Below are positions 30,510 to 32,484 of a stretch of 32,484 bases of DNA, in pieces. Under the pieces are notes generated by a model. It did not search any database. It saw only the letters and a program-made list of their open reading frames with translations, and was not told where the DNA came from. Within the stretch, counting starts at the first letter, position 1, and every line of letters begins with the position of its first letter. Origin of the DNA: JALYQB01 sp035640155 (GTDB taxonomy: Bacteria > Actinomycetota > Actinomycetes > Mycobacteriales > Pseudonocardiaceae); the NCBI GenBank assembly GCA_035640155.1, contig DASQWR010000010.1, forward strand, positions 1 to 32,484, given 5' to 3'. Made by a program: the position numbers and the translations under genes.

Positions 30510-30920
30510 ATGCGACGGACCGTGATCGTGATCTTCGCAATGCTGCTTGGAGTGCCCTTTGTGACAGCGCAGGCCACCGCGTCCTCGGCGTTGCAGCAAC
30601 GCCCTCCTGTTGCTGGCTCCCAAGCGATGACTGACCCCGCAGCCTCCCAGGATCAGAAAGAGACGTCCACGGAACCCTGTCCGGTCGACCGGCTCTGCCT
30701 GTACTCGGGATCCTACTTCACGGGAACTCAGTTCATCGCAGTACCGCCGAGTGGCCCCGGGTGCGGAGAGTTGGTGCAACCTGCTCGGAGCATCATCAAC
30801 AACTCCAGCACCTCCTTCTCGGTGAGCTCGGACACCCGGTGTGGCAACGACACGCGCAACATCGGGCCGTATTCTTACAATATGTATCTGGGTATTTCCG
30901 CGAGGTCCTTGTACTACTGA
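30510..30920 (+). CDS. Secreted peptidase-inhibitor I36/crystallin-like protein
   Basis: 136 residues from ATG 30510. The signal peptide is RRTVIVIFAMLLGVPFVTAQ with an Ala-x-Ala site. After a Gln/Asp-rich spacer comes a domain with four Cys: CPVDRLCLYSGSYFTGTQFI, GPGCGELVQPARSIINNSST and SSDTRCGNDTRN. It ends with aromatic residues (YSYNMYLGISARSLYY). This matches Streptomyces-type I36 (SMPI-like) inhibitors and related beta-gamma-crystallin-like domains. Metalloprotease inhibition is possible but unproven. A GGGGG run is too close to the ATG to be a sure ribosome site. The base mix is less GC-rich than the flanking genes, suggesting an insertion into a conserved block. Confidence 0.72.
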   Translation: MRRTVIVIFAMLLGVPFVTAQATASSALQQRPPVAGSQAMTDPAASQDQKETSTEPCPVDRLCLYSGSYFTGTQFIAVPPSGPGCGELVQPARSIINNSSTSFSVSSDTRCGNDTRNIGPYSYNMYLGISARSLYY

Positions 30921-30980
30921 CCGCTCTGCTGATCGCCCGCTGGAGCCTCGGGCGCTGGAGCCTCGGGCCCGCTAGGAGCT

Positions 30981-31964
30981 TCAGGGCAGCCGTTGCCCGA
31001 TGGCGACGGCTCCCGCCACGGCGAGCAGTCCGGTGATGGTGCCCGCGATCAGCCACGGCCTGCTCGCATCGCCACGCCTGATCTCGTAGCCGATCTGCTC
31101 ACTGAGCGAGTCGTAGACCTCGGACAGCTCCCCGGCGCTCTTGGCGTCATAGAACTCGCCACCGGAGAGATCCGCGATCTCCTGTACCGCCTTGTCGTCC
31201 ACCTCGACCCGCTGGGTCGTGCCGTTGATCTCCACGCTCCCGTACTGGGTGCCGAAGGAGATGGCGGAGATCGGTACTCCGGCCCGGGCCGCCGCCCGGG
31301 CAGCGGTGAAGGCACCCCGCGGATCGTTGCCGTCGTCGGTCGGCACGGTCTGCTTGCCGTCGGTGAGCAACACGATCCGCGCCGGGGGCGGCCCGTGGGC
31401 GTCGCTGACGATCTGTCCGAAGGTCTCGACCGCCTGCAGCGCGGCGAAGATCGCTTCACCGGTGCCGGTGGCCTCGGCGAGTTCGAGGTTGTCGATGGCC
31501 TGGACTACCGTCTCGCGCTCGGTCGTGGCCGAGACCAGCACGGTGGGCGAGGCCGCGAAGGACACCAGCCCGAGATTGACCCCGGGGGTCAGGCCCTGGG
31601 TGAAGTTCTTGGCGGCGCGCTGCGCCGCGGCGAGCCTGGAGGGTTGGATGTCGGTGGCCATCATCGAGAGCGACACGTCGATCACCAGCATCACGGTTGC
31701 CCGGTTACGGGGCACCCGCTGCTCGGCGGTGGGTCCGGTGAGCGCCACGGTGAGCAGCACCAGCGCCACCAGCAGTAGCGCCGCCGGAACGTGCCGCGGC
31801 CAGCCGGGGCGGCGCGGCGCGACCCGCTCGAGCATCGCGAGGTTGGCGAAGCGCAGCATGTGTCGCTGGCGCCGCCGCTGTGTCCACACGTAGCCCGCGG
31901 CCAGCACCGCGACGACCACGAGCAACAGGAACCACAGCGGTGCGGTGAACCCTCCGAAGCTCAC
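30981..31964 (-). CDS. VWA-domain membrane protein (BatA/Rv1481 type)
   Basis: 327 residues from GTG 31964, GGAGG 4 nt upstream. TM helices flank a von Willebrand A domain: LWFLLLVVVAVLAAGYVW and HVPAALLLVALVLLTVALTG at the start, and WLIAGTITGLLAVAGAVAI at the end. The metal-ion site is VMLVIDVSLSMMATD (D-x-S-x-S); later parts are ATGTGEAIFAAL and RIVLLTDGKQTVPTD. VWA proteins of this kind work with MoxR ATPases and DUF58 proteins in folding or maturation of envelope factors. The start overlaps the DUF58 stop (GTGA). Confidence 0.93.
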   Translation of the reverse strand: MSFGGFTAPLWFLLLVVVAVLAAGYVWTQRRRQRHMLRFANLAMLERVAPRRPGWPRHVPAALLLVALVLLTVALTGPTAEQRVPRNRATVMLVIDVSLSMMATDIQPSRLAAAQRAAKNFTQGLTPGVNLGLVSFAASPTVLVSATTERETVVQAIDNLELAEATGTGEAIFAALQAVETFGQIVSDAHGPPPARIVLLTDGKQTVPTDDGNDPRGAFTAARAAARAGVPISAISFGTQYGSVEINGTTQRVEVDDKAVQEIADLSGGEFYDAKSAGELSEVYDSLSEQIGYEIRRGDASRPWLIAGTITGLLAVAGAVAIGQRLP

Positions 31965-32484
31965 GGCCCTCCTCCCGACCAGTGGCGCTTGCGGGTCATC
32001 ACGAACCGCACCATGTCCGCGACCCAGTCCGAGTCGGTGCGCAGCACCAGATGACCGGCTCCGGTGCGGCGCAGCGCGATGGCGACGTCGTCCCGGTGCG
32101 CCGACGCGGCGGCGGCGTACTCGCGGCGCAGCAGCGGGGTCGTGACGACCTCCTTCTGCCGCCCGGTCTCCGGGTCGGCCAGCACGACGGCGCCGACGTC
32201 GGGCAGCTCGAGGTCGCGGGGGTCGAGCACCTCGACGGCGAGCAGGTCGTGGCGGGCGGACAGTGCCCGTAGCGGGCGCTCCCAACCGAAGGCATCGGCA
32301 CCGGGACCTGCCCCGCCCCGGGGACCGAGGAAGTCCGAGATCACCACCACCAGACCGCGGCGGCGCGGGGGCCGGCGCAGCTGCTCCAGGATGGCGGCCA
32401 GGTCGCCCCGGGTGCCCTCCGCCGCGCGCGGCGCCCCGGCGACCCTGCGGACCAGACCGCGGGCGTGCGGCAGCCCGCCGCGGG
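31961..32484 (-). CDS. DUF58 family protein (partial, runs off the window)
   Basis: Only the carboxy-terminal 173 or so residues are inside the window; the start lies beyond 32484. The conserved DUF58 core is present: DLAAILEQLRRPPRRRGLVV, VISDFLGPRG, LSARHDLLAVEVLDPRDLEL and PLLRREYAAAASAHRDDVAI. The chain ends RFVMTRKRHWSGGGP. It is the partner of the VWA protein and is expected to follow a MoxR ATPase gene just outside the window, as in M. tuberculosis moxR1-Rv1480-Rv1481. Confidence 0.9.
   Translation of the reverse strand, partial: RGGLPHARGLVRRVAGAPRAAEGTRGDLAAILEQLRRPPRRRGLVVVISDFLGPRGGAGPGADAFGWERPLRALSARHDLLAVEVLDPRDLELPDVGAVVLADPETGRQKEVVTTPLLRREYAAAASAHRDDVAIALRRTGAGHLVLRTDSDWVADMVRFVMTRKRHWSGGGP

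Overview
The window looks like chromosomal DNA of a high-GC actinobacterium, most likely a Pseudonocardiaceae-type genome. That placement is inferred from strong GC bias, frequent GTG starts, leaderless-looking promoters and gene order; it was not tested by a search. Two conserved actinobacterial blocks are recognisable. One matches the Mycobacterium tuberculosis order Rv0984-Rv0996 (moaB, SAF protein, FmdB/Ruc, 5-FCL | galU, glp, rimJ, sepX). The other matches Rv1480-Rv1488 (DUF58, VWA, fabG/mabA, inhA, hemH, conserved protein, nfeD, SPFH).

Layout. 1-5.5 kb is an eroded accessory region: a gene family of unknown function broken by three frameshifts, an IS30 transposase remnant, a possible IS4-type scrap, two NTF2-like genes, a GNAT acetyltransferase, and several hundred bases without a supportable gene. 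It ends at tRNA-Ala(CGC) (5712-5784, minus). 5.8-9.6 kb (minus) is the galU-glp-rimJ-sepX group: UDP-glucose supply plus the gephyrin-like divisome protein Glp and its membrane partner SepX/GlpR. 9.6-12.8 kb holds 5-formyltetrahydrofolate cyclo-ligase, a Ruc-like zinc-ribbon protein with a serine/lysine repeat tail, a SAF-domain protein, a small conserved protein, moaB and a small membrane protein. 12.9-15.9 kb has a nucleotide-sugar epimerase-like SDR, a GT-C-like polytopic membrane protein, and the first part of a membrane molybdopterin oxidoreductase. That last gene stops at about 15.86 kb, exactly where a convergent tyrosinase-like gene also loses its 3' end. This is the clearest rearrangement scar in the window.

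16.8-21.5 kb carries a stress-type SDR, an FdhA-like zinc dehydrogenase, a CrtU-like FAD oxidoreductase and a TVP38/DedA-like membrane protein. 21.65-24.25 kb is a complete cbiMNQO ECF cobalt/nickel importer behind a 150-nt leader with several hairpins. 24.26-32.48 kb is the second conserved block: NfeD-SPFH membrane pair, DUF3097, a conserved protein converging on hemH, the inhA and fabG fatty-acid genes, and the VWA/DUF58 pair that runs off the window end. A small secreted I36/crystallin-like protein gene sits between fabG and the VWA gene.

I found no CRISPR array, prophage, integrase, toxin-antitoxin pair or recognisable defence system. The best leads are the two-gene truncation junction, the CbiM amino-terminal extension and structured leader, the orphan operator-like palindromes, a 13-bp promoter sequence shared by two distant genes, and the shortened substrate loop of the InhA homologue.
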